Assembly (NCBI RefSeq): GCF_029892285.1
Contig: NZ_JARXVM010000002.1
Coordinates: forward strand, 124,001-188,000
Reading direction: 5' to 3'
Length of the DNA stretch: 64,000 bases
Source: Rhizobium sp. SG_E_25_P2
GTDB lineage: Bacteria; Pseudomonadota; Alphaproteobacteria; Rhizobiales; Rhizobiaceae
In this document: piece after piece, positions 51,904-61,636 of the stretch
Layout: every line of letters begins with the position of its first letter
Numbering within the stretch: the stretch's first letter is position 1
Translations under genes and position numbers: made by a program
The notes under the pieces: generated by a model
Told to the model about the DNA's origin: nothing
Seen by the model: only the letters and a program-made list of their open reading frames with translations
Databases searched by the model: none

Positions 51904-52104
51904 GCGGGATTTCCTCAGATAGGGATTGCCATGGAAATCGGTCGCCCAGTCGCGACGGATCGCGCATTTTTTGTCGCTTGCCGAGACTGCTTCCGATTTG
52001 ATTGCGACGCCGTCGCCTGGTGATATGCTTGAATGGCTGCCTGTCGCGGTGGCCGCGACAAGAAAAGCAAGAATAGTCATCGCCGTCATGACGAAGTATT
52101 GCAT
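51892..52104 (-). CDS. Small secreted hypothetical protein (70 aa)
   Basis: ATG 52,104 is preceded by GGGGAGG. A signal peptide is clear (FVMTAMTILAFLVAATATGS). The mature ~48 residues are polar with two Cys (KKCAIRRDWATDFHGNPYL; ending SRICG). It overlaps the far end of the 6S RNA gene by 12 bases on the other strand. No family is recognised. Confidence 0.65.
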   Translation of the reverse strand: MQYFVMTAMTILAFLVAATATGSHSSISPGDGVAIKSEAVSASDKKCAIRRDWATDFHGNPYLRKSRICG

Positions 52105-52241
52105 TGCAGGAGCCTCCCCTCAACTGATCATGCAGTTGATTAGGATGCTTTTAAGCATAGGTCTGTTCCCAAGGAAACAGGTTTCTTCTGGGGTTTCTTA
52201 ATCCTTTTTGACGCAGCGCAGCAAAAAAGTATGAACAAGTC

Positions 52242-52682
52242 TCAGATATCGAGCATTTTCTTTTGCAAATCCGTGGGTAAGCGCCGGGGGCGACCTGCCG
52301 TGTTGATCAGCGCGATGGTCACCGTCGCCTCCATCAGGCGCTTCTGATCGATGAAGATCGTTTGGCGCAAAGTCATGCGCGCGCCGGTCACTGTATCAGT
52401 TCGGGTCAGGATCGTCAGAATATCGTCCATGCGCGCTGAGGTGAGGAAATCGATTTCCATGCGCCGGACCACGAAAGCGGCTTTCTCACCCTCAACCGTC
52501 ATTTCCGATTGCTCGACGCCGAGGCAACGCAGAAAATCGGTGCGTCCGCGCTCCAGAAAATGCAGGTAGCGGGCGTGATAGACCACGCCCGAAAAATCCG
52601 TATCTTCGTAATAGACGCGCTGGGTGAGGCGGTGGCCATCCTTGGCCAGTTCACCGCCGAGCGGGATCATCTGCTGGGTCAT
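52242..52682 (-). CDS. ybgC: Acyl-CoA thioesterase YbgC
   Basis: ATG 52,682 was chosen (AAGGA upstream). The 146-residue protein has the hotdog fold with the YbgC signature RVYYEDTDFSGVVYHARYL, including the catalytic Asp, then FLERGRTDFLRCLG. It hydrolyses short-chain or polar acyl-CoA esters. In many bacteria it heads the tol-pal operon; no tol genes are in this window. Confidence 0.93.
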   Translation of the reverse strand: MTQQMIPLGGELAKDGHRLTQRVYYEDTDFSGVVYHARYLHFLERGRTDFLRCLGVEQSEMTVEGEKAAFVVRRMEIDFLTSARMDDILTILTRTDTVTGARMTLRQTIFIDQKRLMEATVTIALINTAGRPRRLPTDLQKKMLDI

Positions 52683-52820
52683 TTGGCCATCCTTCGTGCT
52701 ATCCACCGCCCTCTACACGGCCTCTGTCGAGAGTCCAAGACGGGAACGCGGCGTCTTCGCCCTTGTTTGGCCCCGGCGCCGACGATAGAGCTAGCTGCGC
52801 CAGCATGAAGGAGGAGCGCC

Positions 52821-54602
52821 ATGTCCGGTCACCACGAGAAGCGTCGTCTGAGGTCGCAGGACTGGTTCGACAATCCCGACCATATCGATATGACCGCGCT
52901 CTATCTCGAGCGTTTCATGAATTACGGCGTCACGCCCGAAGAGCTTCGGTCCGGCAAACCCATCATCGGCATTGCGCAATCGGGCAGCGATCTCACGCCG
53001 TGCAACCGGCATCATCTCGATCTCGCCAAACGCGTTCGCGACGGCATTCGCGACGCCGGCGGCATCCCGATCGAATTTCCCACTCATCCGATCTTTGAAA
53101 ACTGCAAGCGCCCCACGGCCGCGCTCGACCGCAATCTCGCTTATCTCGGTCTCGTGGAAGTGCTTTACGGCTATCCGCTCGATGGCGTCGTGCTGACGAC
53201 GGGCTGCGACAAGACGACGCCGTCGGCGATCATGGCCGCCTCCACCGTCGACATTCCCGCGATTGTTCTCTCGGGCGGGCCGATGCTGGACGGCTGGCAT
53301 GAAGGGGAACTCGCAGGTTCCGGCACGGTCATCTGGCGCATGCGGCGCAAATTCGGCGCCGGCGAAATCGATCGTGAGGAGTTCTTGCAGGCCGCGCTCG
53401 ATTCCGCCCCTTCGATCGGCCATTGCAACACGATGGGGACGGCCTCGACCATGAACGCGCTTGCCGAGGCGCTCGGCCTGTCGCTGACCGGCTGCGGCGC
53501 GATCCCCGCCGCCTATCGCGAGCGCGGCCAGATGGCCTATCGCACCGGCCGCCGGGCCGTCGAAATCGTCTGGGAGGACTTGAAACCGTCCGACATCCTG
53601 ACGCGCGACGCCTTCCTCAACGCCATCAAGGTCAATTCCGCCATCGGCGGCTCCACCAACGCCCAGCCGCATCTCGCGGCCATGGCCAAGCATGCCGGCG
53701 TCGAGCTCTATCCCGATGATTGGCAGGTGCACGGCTTCGACATTCCGCTGCTCGCCAATGTCCAGCCGGCCGGCGCCTATCTCGGCGAGCGTTACCATCG
53801 CGCCGGCGGCACGCCCGCAATCATGTGGGAGTTGATGCAGGCCGGAAAGCTCTCGGGCGACTGTCGCACGATCACCGGCAAGACCATGGCGGACAATCTG
53901 GAGGGCCGCGAAGCGGTGGACCGGGAGGTCATTCGTCCCTATGCCGAGCCTCTGATAGACCGCGCTGGCTTTCTGGTGCTGAAGGGCAATCTCTTCGATT
54001 TCGCCATCATGAAAATGAGCGTGGTCTCCGAGGATTTCCGCAGCCGCTATCTCTCCGAGCCGGGCCGCGAAGGCGTGTTCGAAGGCAAGGCTGTGGTGTT
54101 CGACGGATCGGAAGACTACCACGCGCGCATAAACGACCCGGCGCTGGATATCGATGATCGTACGATCCTCGTCATTCGCGGCGCGGGGCCGCTGGGCTGG
54201 CCGGGATCGGCGGAGGTGGTCAATATGCAGCCGCCGGACCACATCCTCAAGCGCGGCATCAAGAGCCTGCCGACCATCGGCGACGGCCGCCAGTCCGGCA
54301 CCGCCGACAGTCCCTCGATCCTCAACGCCTCGCCCGAAAGCGCCGCCGGCGGCGGGCTGGCCTGGGTGCGCAGCGGCGATGTGATCCGCATCGATTTCAA
54401 TGAGGGTCGCTGCGACATGCGGGTGGATGAGGCCGAGATTGCCAGGCGCAAGCAGGACGGCATCCCCGCCGTGCCAGCCGACGCGACGCCCTGGCAGCGG
54501 CTCTACCGCCAGACGGTCACGCAACTGTCCGATGGCGCAGTGATTGAGGGCGCAGCGGACTTCCGCCAGATCGCCAGGACGCCGCCCCGGCACAATCACT
54601 GA
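52821..54602 (+). CDS. IlvD/Edd family sugar-acid dehydratase
   Basis: The 593-residue protein starts behind AAGGAGG. Fe-S cluster ligands are Cys61 (LTPCNRHH), Cys129 (TTGCDKTTP) and Cys202 (GHCNTMGTAST); the C-terminal catalytic parts include NEG and IARRKQDGIPAV. The length and the early NYGVTPEELRSGKPIIGIAQ match the sugar-acid branch (L-arabonate, D-xylonate or D-galactonate dehydratases) better than dihydroxy-acid dehydratase IlvD. Neighbours do not tell which sugar acid is used. Confidence 0.9.
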   Translation: MSGHHEKRRLRSQDWFDNPDHIDMTALYLERFMNYGVTPEELRSGKPIIGIAQSGSDLTPCNRHHLDLAKRVRDGIRDAGGIPIEFPTHPIFENCKRPTAALDRNLAYLGLVEVLYGYPLDGVVLTTGCDKTTPSAIMAASTVDIPAIVLSGGPMLDGWHEGELAGSGTVIWRMRRKFGAGEIDREEFLQAALDSAPSIGHCNTMGTASTMNALAEALGLSLTGCGAIPAAYRERGQMAYRTGRRAVEIVWEDLKPSDILTRDAFLNAIKVNSAIGGSTNAQPHLAAMAKHAGVELYPDDWQVHGFDIPLLANVQPAGAYLGERYHRAGGTPAIMWELMQAGKLSGDCRTITGKTMADNLEGREAVDREVIRPYAEPLIDRAGFLVLKGNLFDFAIMKMSVVSEDFRSRYLSEPGREGVFEGKAVVFDGSEDYHARINDPALDIDDRTILVIRGAGPLGWPGSAEVVNMQPPDHILKRGIKSLPTIGDGRQSGTADSPSILNASPESAAGGGLAWVRSGDVIRIDFNEGRCDMRVDEAEIARRKQDGIPAVPADATPWQRLYRQTVTQLSDGAVIEGAADFRQIARTPPRHNH

Positions 54603-54629
54603 TCCATTCGGTGGCCGATCCGGCTTTCG

Positions 54630-54662
54630 AACGCCTGCGTAGAAATAACGCAGGCGTTTGTC
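54630..54662 (+). terminator. Terminator after the dehydratase gene
   Basis: AACGCCTGCGT (54,630-54,640) pairs with ACGCAGGCGTT (54,648-54,658) around a seven-base loop. The following T tract is short (TTTGTC), so strength is uncertain. Confidence 0.65.
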
Positions 54663-54702
54663 ATCGCTTGCACTTTGAGTTTTCAGAACATAAAGTGAAC
54701 GC

Positions 54703-55938
54703 ATGGTTCAACTCAAGATTCGGGACAAGCTCGCGATCCTTTCGGATGCCGCGAAATACGACGCCTCCTGCGCCTCCTCCGGAACGACCAAGCGCAATTC
54801 GGCTGACGGCAAGGGGCTCGGCTCTACGGAAAGCATGGGCATCTGTCATGCTTACGCGCCGGATGGACGCTGCATCTCGCTGCTCAAGATCCTGATGACC
54901 AATTTCTGCATTTATGACTGCGCCTATTGCATCAACAGGGCGTCGTCGAATGTGCAGCGGGCGCGTTTCACGCCGGACGAGGTCGTCTGGCTGACGATCG
55001 AGTTCTATCGCCGCAATTATATCGAGGGTCTGTTCCTCTCCTCCGGTATCATCAAATCGCCCGACGACACCATGACGGATATGGTGCGCATCGCGCGCGA
55101 TCTGCGCCAGACGCACAGTTTCAGGGGCTATATCCACCTCAAGACCATTCCGGACGCCGCGCCGGCGCTGGTGGAGGAAGCGGGGCTCTATGCCGACCGC
55201 CTGTCGATCAACATCGAATTGCCGCAGGATCAGTCGGTCACGCGCTACGCGCCGCAGAAGAGCCCGGTGTCGATCCGCAAGTCCATGGCCGATCTCCGCC
55301 TCAAGATCGACGAGCATTCCGAACCAAGCCCGATCACGAAGAAGAAAAAGCGTTTCACGCCGGCCGGCCAGAGCACGCAGATGATCATCGGCGCCGACGC
55401 CAGCACCGACGAGGATATTCTCGTCCGCAGCGAGAGCCTCTATTCCGGCTATCAGCTGCGCCGGGTCTATTATTCCGCCTTCAGCCCCATTCCGGATTCG
55501 TCCTCGGCGCTGCCGCTGATCAAGCCGCCGCTCATCCGCGAACACCGTCTCTATCAGGCCGACTGGTTGACGCGGTTCTATGGCTTTTCCGCCCGCGAAA
55601 TCATGTCGGCGCAGCCGGGCGGCATGCTGGATCTCGACCTCGATCCCAAGCTCGCCTGGGCGCTCGCCAATCGCGGCGCCTTTCCCGTTGACGTCAACAC
55701 GGCGGCGAAGGAAACGCTTTTGCGCGTGCCGGGCTTTGGCTCCAAATCCGTTGGCCGCATCCTGACCTCGCGGCGCATCAAGTCGCTGCGATATGACGAT
55801 CTCGTGCGGCTCGGCGCTGTGATGAGCAAGGCGCGGCCTTTCATCGCCTGTCTGGACTGGAATCCGTCCGGGTTGACCGATTCCGAAGGGCTGAAGGCGA
55901 AGTTCCAGCCTGCGCCGCAGCAGTTGTCGCTGTTCTGA
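54703..55938 (+). CDS. Radical SAM protein paired with UdgX (putative DNA repair)
   Basis: The 411-residue protein has the radical SAM cluster motif Cys69-x3-Cys73-x2-Cys76 (FCIYDCAYC), the partial barrel that follows (YIEGLFLSSGIIKSPDDTM), and a C-terminal helix-hairpin-helix (VDVNTAAKETLLRVPGFGSK) suited to DNA binding. It matches the group known as the UDG-linked radical SAM protein (TIGR03916). Its stop overlaps the next start (TGATG). The pair is thought to repair or modify DNA, but the reaction is unknown. Confidence 0.92.
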   Translation: MVQLKIRDKLAILSDAAKYDASCASSGTTKRNSADGKGLGSTESMGICHAYAPDGRCISLLKILMTNFCIYDCAYCINRASSNVQRARFTPDEVVWLTIEFYRRNYIEGLFLSSGIIKSPDDTMTDMVRIARDLRQTHSFRGYIHLKTIPDAAPALVEEAGLYADRLSINIELPQDQSVTRYAPQKSPVSIRKSMADLRLKIDEHSEPSPITKKKKRFTPAGQSTQMIIGADASTDEDILVRSESLYSGYQLRRVYYSAFSPIPDSSSALPLIKPPLIREHRLYQADWLTRFYGFSAREIMSAQPGGMLDLDLDPKLAWALANRGAFPVDVNTAAKETLLRVPGFGSKSVGRILTSRRIKSLRYDDLVRLGAVMSKARPFIACLDWNPSGLTDSEGLKAKFQPAPQQLSLF

Positions 55939-57395
55939 TGGTTGCTGTGATCCTTCCGAAACTGGGCTTCGTCGAGACCTGGCGTGCGGAGGCGCGATCG
56001 CTGCTTCAGAGGGGCGTTCCGCCCGAAGCGGTGTCCTGGCGGCTGGACGGCGAGGGCGGCGATCTCTTCGGCGGATTCGACATGGACATTCAGGCGACCT
56101 GCAAGCCCATAGAGGCTCCGCGTATTCCCGCCGCTTTCCTGCCGCTTGCCGAGGCCGCGCTGTGTCATTCCGGCCCGGAGCGTTTCAGCCTGCCTTATCG
56201 CTTGCTATTTCGGCTGCAGGCCGATCGCATGATCCTGCAGGACCAGTCCGACCGTGATGTTGCGGCCCTCATGGCGATGGAGAAATCCGTCCGGCGCGAC
56301 AGTCACAAGATGAAGGCTTTCGTCCGTTTCCGCGAAGTTGGAGGGGAGGGGATCAGACGGCGTTTCGCCGCCTGGTTCGAACCAGACCATTTTATCCTCG
56401 AGCGCACGGCGCCCTTCTTCGCCCGCCGTTTCGCCGATATGGACTGGATGATCGTGACGCCCGGCGCGGCAGCGCTGTTTATCGACGGCGCGCTGTCGAT
56501 CTCCCCTTGCGAGGGCCAACCCGACATTCCCGACGATGCGGCCGACGAACTCTGGCTGACCTATTATCGCAACATCTTCAATCCCGCCCGGTTGAAAGTG
56601 AAGGCGATGAAAAGCGAAATGCCGGTCAAATACTGGAAAAATCTTCCCGAGGCCCGGCTGATACCCGAGCTCATCGCTGGCGCCGAACAACAGGTGCAGG
56701 CGATGCGCACGGCCATGCCGACGCTTCCGTCGCCGCGTGCGGAGCGCATTCTGAACCGGGTGGGACAGGCCGACACGCCGAAGACGGACAAAACTCCCGA
56801 AAGCCTGGACGAAGCGCGGACACAAGCGCGGCATTGCACCCGCTGCGACCTCTATTGCAACGCCACGCAGACCGTGTTCGGCGAAGGCAATCCGCGCAAT
56901 CCCCTGATGTTCGTCGGCGAACAGCCGGGCGATCAGGAAGATCTCGCCGGACGGCCTTTTGTCGGACCCGCCGGCAAACTGTTCGACGCTGCTCTTGCGG
57001 AAGCAGGCATCGACCGTGCCCAGGCCTATGTCACCAATGCGGTCAAGCATTTCAAATTCGAGCCGCGCGGCAAGCGTCGCATCCATAAACGGCCTGATAA
57101 AGGCGAGGTGAGCGCCTGCCGCTGGTGGCTGGATCTGGAACGTCAGTTCACCCGGCCGAAGATGATCGTGGCTCTCGGCGCCACAGCCGCCTACGCCGTC
57201 ACCGGGGATGGCGAGGATATCATCAAAAGACGCGGACGTGTAGAGCGCCTTGAAGACGAGACGCCCGTGTTCATCACCATTCATCCCTCGGCCGTGCTCA
57301 GGGCTGGGTCGCCTGACGCCGTGGCCGAAGCGCGCGACGCCTTCATTGCGGATATGACACGACTGGCCAGCGTTTTTTCCGATCTTGGCCCCTGA
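55938..57395 (+). CDS. UdgX-type uracil-DNA glycosylase fused to the rSAM-linked domain
   Basis: The 485-residue protein has two halves. Residues 1-~250 are the DUF4130/TIGR03915 domain always found next to the radical SAM partner (RVPP..VSWRL-like start; DSHKMKAFVRFREV; WLTYYRNIFNPARLKVKAMK). Residues ~288-480 are a uracil-DNA glycosylase of the UdgX type: Cys300/Cys303 for the Fe-S cluster, GEQPGDQED (327-335), the extra loop GKRRIHKRP with His383 that forms a covalent bond to uracil-DNA in UdgX, and the final HPSAVLRA. Confidence 0.93.
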   Translation: MVAVILPKLGFVETWRAEARSLLQRGVPPEAVSWRLDGEGGDLFGGFDMDIQATCKPIEAPRIPAAFLPLAEAALCHSGPERFSLPYRLLFRLQADRMILQDQSDRDVAALMAMEKSVRRDSHKMKAFVRFREVGGEGIRRRFAAWFEPDHFILERTAPFFARRFADMDWMIVTPGAAALFIDGALSISPCEGQPDIPDDAADELWLTYYRNIFNPARLKVKAMKSEMPVKYWKNLPEARLIPELIAGAEQQVQAMRTAMPTLPSPRAERILNRVGQADTPKTDKTPESLDEARTQARHCTRCDLYCNATQTVFGEGNPRNPLMFVGEQPGDQEDLAGRPFVGPAGKLFDAALAEAGIDRAQAYVTNAVKHFKFEPRGKRRIHKRPDKGEVSACRWWLDLERQFTRPKMIVALGATAAYAVTGDGEDIIKRRGRVERLEDETPVFITIHPSAVLRAGSPDAVAEARDAFIADMTRLASVFSDLGP

Positions 57396-57422
57396 AGGCC
57401 ACGACGCAGCGCCTTCGGCGGA

Positions 57423-58895
57423 TCAACGTTTCAGCGACAAGCCCACCAGCCCCGTCAGCGTTTCCTGTGACGCCGAGCCCTTCTGCGCCGAACGCTCCCA
57501 GGCGAGGTCAGCCGTCAGGTCGAGCGACCGGGAAAGACCCCAGGTGAGGCCGGTTCCGAGATCATAGACGGTCTGGTTGGCGGCTGCCGACTTGTAGTCG
57601 CGCCAGGTTGTTCCCGCCGTGAGCTTGCCGCTCAAATCGGCAATGATGACCTGCGTCAGCGCCATATCGGCGGTATAGGCGATGGAGCCGCTGGATCCTG
57701 CCGACGTCGAGGGTTCGACTTCGGTCTTTAGGCCAAGCGCGACATCGGTTCCGCGCTGCGGCGACCAGTTTGCCTCGCCGTTGACGGTGAGGCCCGACAA
57801 CGAATCGAGCCTGCCGTCCTCGAAATCGGCGATGGTATAACCAGCGCCGATTTCGCCGCGCAGCTTTTCGCCCATATCGAATTCAACACCGGTTTTGGCG
57901 GCGTAGAGATCGGCATCGCGCATATAGCCCGTGCTGTCGCGCTCATTGTCATAGATCATCCGGCCATAGGAAGCCTCAATGAACGGAATGAGCGCGGGCG
58001 ACACTTCATAGCCAAGCCGGCCTCTCAGTGTGGCCGTGTTCTGATTGCGGTCGGACTGATCCAGGCTCTGGCCGCTGGAGAGAGTGGCGTCGCCAAAGGT
58101 TTCGCGTTCGAAATCGACACCCAGCGTGCCGCGGATCAGGCCGAGGTCGCGGGTCACGGCGGCGCTCGCGGTCCAGGTGGACACTTCCGCCTGGTTGGTT
58201 GCCCCGTCAATGGCGTTGGCGTCGCCGATATCCTCGCGGCCGAGGCTGTAGCCGGCGCTCAGATTGGCGATCGTATCATTGGAAATGTCGAGCCGCAGCG
58301 CGGCATTGATGCTGCCTTCCGGATCGTCGCTCTCAAAGCCGCTCAGCGTCTTCTGCCAGCTTCCATTGGTGTCGATCCGCAATTGATGCTCGGACCAATT
58401 GGAGGTCAACGATCCCTTCAGGCCTGTCTGCAGATAGGACCGTGTCTTGGTCCTGTCGCCAGATTTTTCCCGTTCGAAACCCGCGCCGCCGGTGATGGTT
58501 GGCCTGAGAGTGAAGGTTCCCAACGGAATGCCCGGCGTATCCTCGCTCTCTGGGCGGGGAGCGCCCAATCCGTCGACATTCTGTTCCGGCAGGTTCTGCC
58601 GACCGAGATCCTGGCGCAGGGCGGCGTCGTCCACCGCATTCTGGTCGACATCTGGGTCCGGGGACGGTTGGATTTCCTGGCTGGCGTCAGCGTCGGTCTG
58701 CTGATCGTCATTGGTTTGAGCGGAGGTATCCTGGCTCGCTGACCATTGCTGGTAGGGGGAAGGATCCCTCTGGGGCGTCACCGGAGCGCTTTGGGCGACC
58801 GTTTCCGACGCGCAAACAAGCGAAGCGCCTGCCGCGATCAGCAGCAAAGAGAAAAGGCGCGTCGATGAGCGGGCGTCGTGGGCGCGTTTGGACAT
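57423..58895 (-). CDS. Outer membrane beta-barrel protein
   Basis: ATG 58,895 was chosen because a signal peptide follows (TRLFSLLLIAAGASLVCASE); the frame is open to 59,255 but overlaps the divergent gene. The 490-residue protein has a Gln/Asp-rich linker (about 40-105) and then 14-16 amphipathic strands ending TGLVGLSLKR, the aromatic/basic outer-membrane end. It resembles BBP2-type barrels, often linked to polysaccharide or surface layers. The function is unknown. Confidence 0.85.
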   Translation of the reverse strand: MSKRAHDARSSTRLFSLLLIAAGASLVCASETVAQSAPVTPQRDPSPYQQWSASQDTSAQTNDDQQTDADASQEIQPSPDPDVDQNAVDDAALRQDLGRQNLPEQNVDGLGAPRPESEDTPGIPLGTFTLRPTITGGAGFEREKSGDRTKTRSYLQTGLKGSLTSNWSEHQLRIDTNGSWQKTLSGFESDDPEGSINAALRLDISNDTIANLSAGYSLGREDIGDANAIDGATNQAEVSTWTASAAVTRDLGLIRGTLGVDFERETFGDATLSSGQSLDQSDRNQNTATLRGRLGYEVSPALIPFIEASYGRMIYDNERDSTGYMRDADLYAAKTGVEFDMGEKLRGEIGAGYTIADFEDGRLDSLSGLTVNGEANWSPQRGTDVALGLKTEVEPSTSAGSSGSIAYTADMALTQVIIADLSGKLTAGTTWRDYKSAAANQTVYDLGTGLTWGLSRSLDLTADLAWERSAQKGSASQETLTGLVGLSLKR

Positions 58896-59064
58896 GCGAA
58901 CCGGCTGATTGGCGTCAATGATTACCCATTGGTAAAGGAGCAAGGTTAACGAAGTGTTGCCAATTGGGCCTATGCCGGCGCATGCGCGCGGCCGACCACG
59001 CTCTAAATCGATTTTTTCCAGGAGGGTCTCTGGACAAGCGCGGCGGAGGGAGTAAACCACCGCC

Positions 59065-60060
59065 ATGAACGAGAACCTCTTGAAATTCACCGAGAGCGAC
59101 GCCGCGCGCTCCGCGATCCGCACCATCAAGGCCGAGAAATCGGGTCTCGCCGATCTCGAAAAGGCGCTCGCAAACGGCCTGTCCGAGAGCTTCACGCAAG
59201 CGATCGCCCGGTTGGCCGGCATATCAGGCCGTGTGATCGTGACCGGCATCGGCAAGAGCGGTCATGTCGGCGCCAAGATCGCCGCGACGCTCGCCTCCAC
59301 CGGCACGCCCGCCTTCTTCGTGCATCCGGTCGAGGCCAATCACGGCGATCTCGGCATGATCACGCCTGATGACGCCATCATCGCATTGTCCTGGGGCGGC
59401 GAAAGCACCGAGCTTCAAGGCATCCTCGCCTATTCCCGGCGCTTTTCGATTCCGTTGATCGCGGTCACGTCGGGGGCGGATTCGACATTGGCGCGCAGCG
59501 CCGACATCGTGCTGTGCCTGCCGAAATCGCAGGAAGCCTGTCCGCACGGTCTGGCGCCAACGACATCGGCGCTGATGCAACTCGCCATCGGCGACGCCAT
59601 CGCGGTGGCGCTTCTCGAGGACCGGGGCTTCACGGCGGGCGATTTCAAGACATTCCATCCCGGCGGCAAGCTGGGCGCGACGCTGTCTCATGTCCGCGAC
59701 GTCATGCATGCCGGCGAACGCGTGCCGCTGGTGCCCAAGGGCACGTCCATGCCGGAGGCGGTGCTGGTGCTGTCGCGCAAGCGGTTCGGTTGCGTTGGCG
59801 TCGTCGATGACGACGGCCGTCTCTGCGGCATCGTCACCGAAGGTGACATGGCGCGCAATCTGGCGCGTGATCTCTCGGTGCTTGATGTCGACGACGTGAT
59901 GACGCCCAATCCGAAAACGGTGAAGGAAACGGTGCTGGCCGCCACCGCCATGGCGCTCCTGGAGCAGCACAGCATTTCCGCGCTGATCGTCGTCAATGAG
60001 GATCAGCGTCCTGTCGGCATCGTCCACTTCCACGATCTGCTCAGGATCGGCGTGGCCTGA
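59065..60060 (+). CDS. kdsD: D-arabinose 5-phosphate isomerase (KpsF/GutQ family)
   Basis: The 331-residue protein has an N-terminal SIS domain (about 35-180: GRVIVTGIGKSGHVGAKIAA; LSWGGESTELQGILAYSRRF) and two CBS domains (about 212-330: GCVGVVDDDGRLCGIVTEGD; SALIVVNEDQRPVGIVHFHD). It converts ribulose 5-phosphate to arabinose 5-phosphate, the first step to Kdo of lipopolysaccharide. The SIS histidine of this family is visible in VEANHGDLGMI. Confidence 0.95.
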   Translation: MNENLLKFTESDAARSAIRTIKAEKSGLADLEKALANGLSESFTQAIARLAGISGRVIVTGIGKSGHVGAKIAATLASTGTPAFFVHPVEANHGDLGMITPDDAIIALSWGGESTELQGILAYSRRFSIPLIAVTSGADSTLARSADIVLCLPKSQEACPHGLAPTTSALMQLAIGDAIAVALLEDRGFTAGDFKTFHPGGKLGATLSHVRDVMHAGERVPLVPKGTSMPEAVLVLSRKRFGCVGVVDDDGRLCGIVTEGDMARNLARDLSVLDVDDVMTPNPKTVKETVLAATAMALLEQHSISALIVVNEDQRPVGIVHFHDLLRIGVA

Positions 60061-60074
60061 CGCATGGGCCGGCG

Positions 60075-60533
60075 CTAGCCGGCCTCCACCACCAGATCCG
60101 CACCGTCCGTGGCGATCACTTTCACTTTCGTTCCCGCCGGAAGTTCGGGTCCCTTGACGACCCAGATCGTGTCGCCGAGCTTGACCCGGCCAAAACCATT
60201 ATGGATGGGGTCGATGAGATCTCCCATGCGGCCGATCAGGCTTTGGGCGCGCCGGTTGAGCAGGGGTTCGTCCGTTTCCCCACCGCGGCGATGCAGCCAG
60301 CCGCGGCCGATGAACAGGAACAGACAGGACAGGGCGGCAAAGGTCAGCCACTGGATTTCCCAGGACCACCAGCGGGCGTCCCAGACCGCCAGCGACACGC
60401 CGCCGATCGCCGCAGCCGCCAGCCCGACCCAGATCAGGAAATTTCCGGGCAAGGCAATCTCCGCCGCCAGCAAGGCCGCGCCGAAGATAACCCAGCTCCA
60501 AGGCCCCAATGACTGGATGAGACCCAGAATCAT
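60075..60533 (-). CDS. NfeD-like membrane protein
   Basis: The 152-residue protein overlaps the stomatin-like gene stop (ATGA). Two or three membrane helices ([37 protein letters not shown]) precede an OB-fold C-terminal domain ([37 protein letters not shown]). NfeD proteins pair with SPFH/stomatin proteins in the membrane, as here, and may help organise membrane domains. Confidence 0.93.
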   Translation of the reverse strand: MILGLIQSLGPWSWVIFGAALLAAEIALPGNFLIWVGLAAAAIGGVSLAVWDARWWSWEIQWLTFAALSCLFLFIGRGWLHRRGGETDEPLLNRRAQSLIGRMGDLIDPIHNGFGRVKLGDTIWVVKGPELPAGTKVKVIATDGADLVVEAG

Positions 60534-61543
60534 GACTGGCCGTCCGTGCGTGGCGCGAAGGGATTGACCACCGGCGTCGAAGCCGGCGCAGCGCGGGTGA
60601 GGGGCCGGGACGGAGCGCCGTCGGAGCCGAACACCTCTTTTGCAATTGCACCGATGCCGCCCAACGAGCCAATCAGCGAGGACGCTTCCATCGGCATCAA
60701 CACGATCTTCGAATTGCCGGCGGTGCCGATCGCAGTCAGGGCTTCCGTGTATTTCTGCGCTACGAAATAGTTGATCGCCTGCACGTCGCCGGCGGCGATG
60801 GCTTCCGACACCATCTGCGTCGCCTTGGCCTCGGCTTGCGCCATGCGCTCGCGGGCTTCGGCTTCACGGAATGCGGCTTCGCGTTCGCCTTCGGCTTTCA
60901 GGATCGCCGCCTGCTTGGCGCCTTCCGCCTTCAGGATCTGTGAGGCGCGGAAGCCCTCGGCTTCAAGCACCTGGGCGCGTTTTTCGCGCTCCGCCTTCAT
61001 CTGTCGCCCCATCGACTCAACGAGATCTGCGGGCGGAGTGATGTCCTTGATTTCGACGCGGGTGATCTTGATGCCCCAGGGATTGGCGGCGTCGTCGACG
61101 GTGCGCAGGAGTCGCTCATTGATCGTGTCGCGGTTGGAGAGAAGTTCGTCGAGATCCATCGAGCCCATGACCGAACGGATATTGGTCATGGTCAGGTTAA
61201 GGAGCGCCTGGTTGAGATTGGAAATCTGATAGGCGGCCTGGGCGGCGTTCAGCACCTGGTAGAAGGCCACTGCATCGGCGCGCACCGACGCGTTGTCCTT
61301 GGTGATCACTTCCTGGGTTGGAACGTCGAGGACCTGCTCCATCACATTCATCTTCGCGCCGATCGTGTCGATGAAGGGGATGATGAGGTTGAGGCCGGGA
61401 TGCAGCGTGCGTGTATATTTCTTAAACCGCTCGACGGTGTAGTTATAGCCCTGCGGCACAGTCTTGATGCCCGCGAACAGGGTGAGGATGATCAGGCCGA
61501 CCACGACGATGACGGCGATATCCATTCCGGACAGGAATTCCAT
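60530..61543 (-). CDS. SPFH/Band 7 (stomatin/QmcA-like) protein
   Basis: The 337-residue protein has one N-terminal membrane helix ([20 protein letters not shown]), the Band 7 domain ([60 protein letters not shown]), and a long Ala/Glu coiled coil ([20 protein letters not shown]). It forms large cages in the inner membrane with NfeD and is often linked to FtsH-type quality control. It is co-transcribed with the nfeD-like gene. Confidence 0.95.
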   Translation of the reverse strand: MEFLSGMDIAVIVVVGLIILTLFAGIKTVPQGYNYTVERFKKYTRTLHPGLNLIIPFIDTIGAKMNVMEQVLDVPTQEVITKDNASVRADAVAFYQVLNAAQAAYQISNLNQALLNLTMTNIRSVMGSMDLDELLSNRDTINERLLRTVDDAANPWGIKITRVEIKDITPPADLVESMGRQMKAEREKRAQVLEAEGFRASQILKAEGAKQAAILKAEGEREAAFREAEARERMAQAEAKATQMVSEAIAAGDVQAINYFVAQKYTEALTAIGTAGNSKIVLMPMEASSLIGSLGGIGAIAKEVFGSDGAPSRPLTRAAPASTPVVNPFAPRTDGQS

Positions 61544-61636
61544 GGCGTGTGCGCTCCCTCTTGCTGTTCCGCTCCATCCTATACGTATACGTCGGACGGC
61601 GGATGTTTATTTGCAAGGGGAGCGCAGTTTCGGCCG

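Noticed and set aside
52791-54704. 637-codon minus-strand frame
   Set aside because: Antisense shadow of the IlvD/Edd dehydratase, whose Fe-S motifs are clear.
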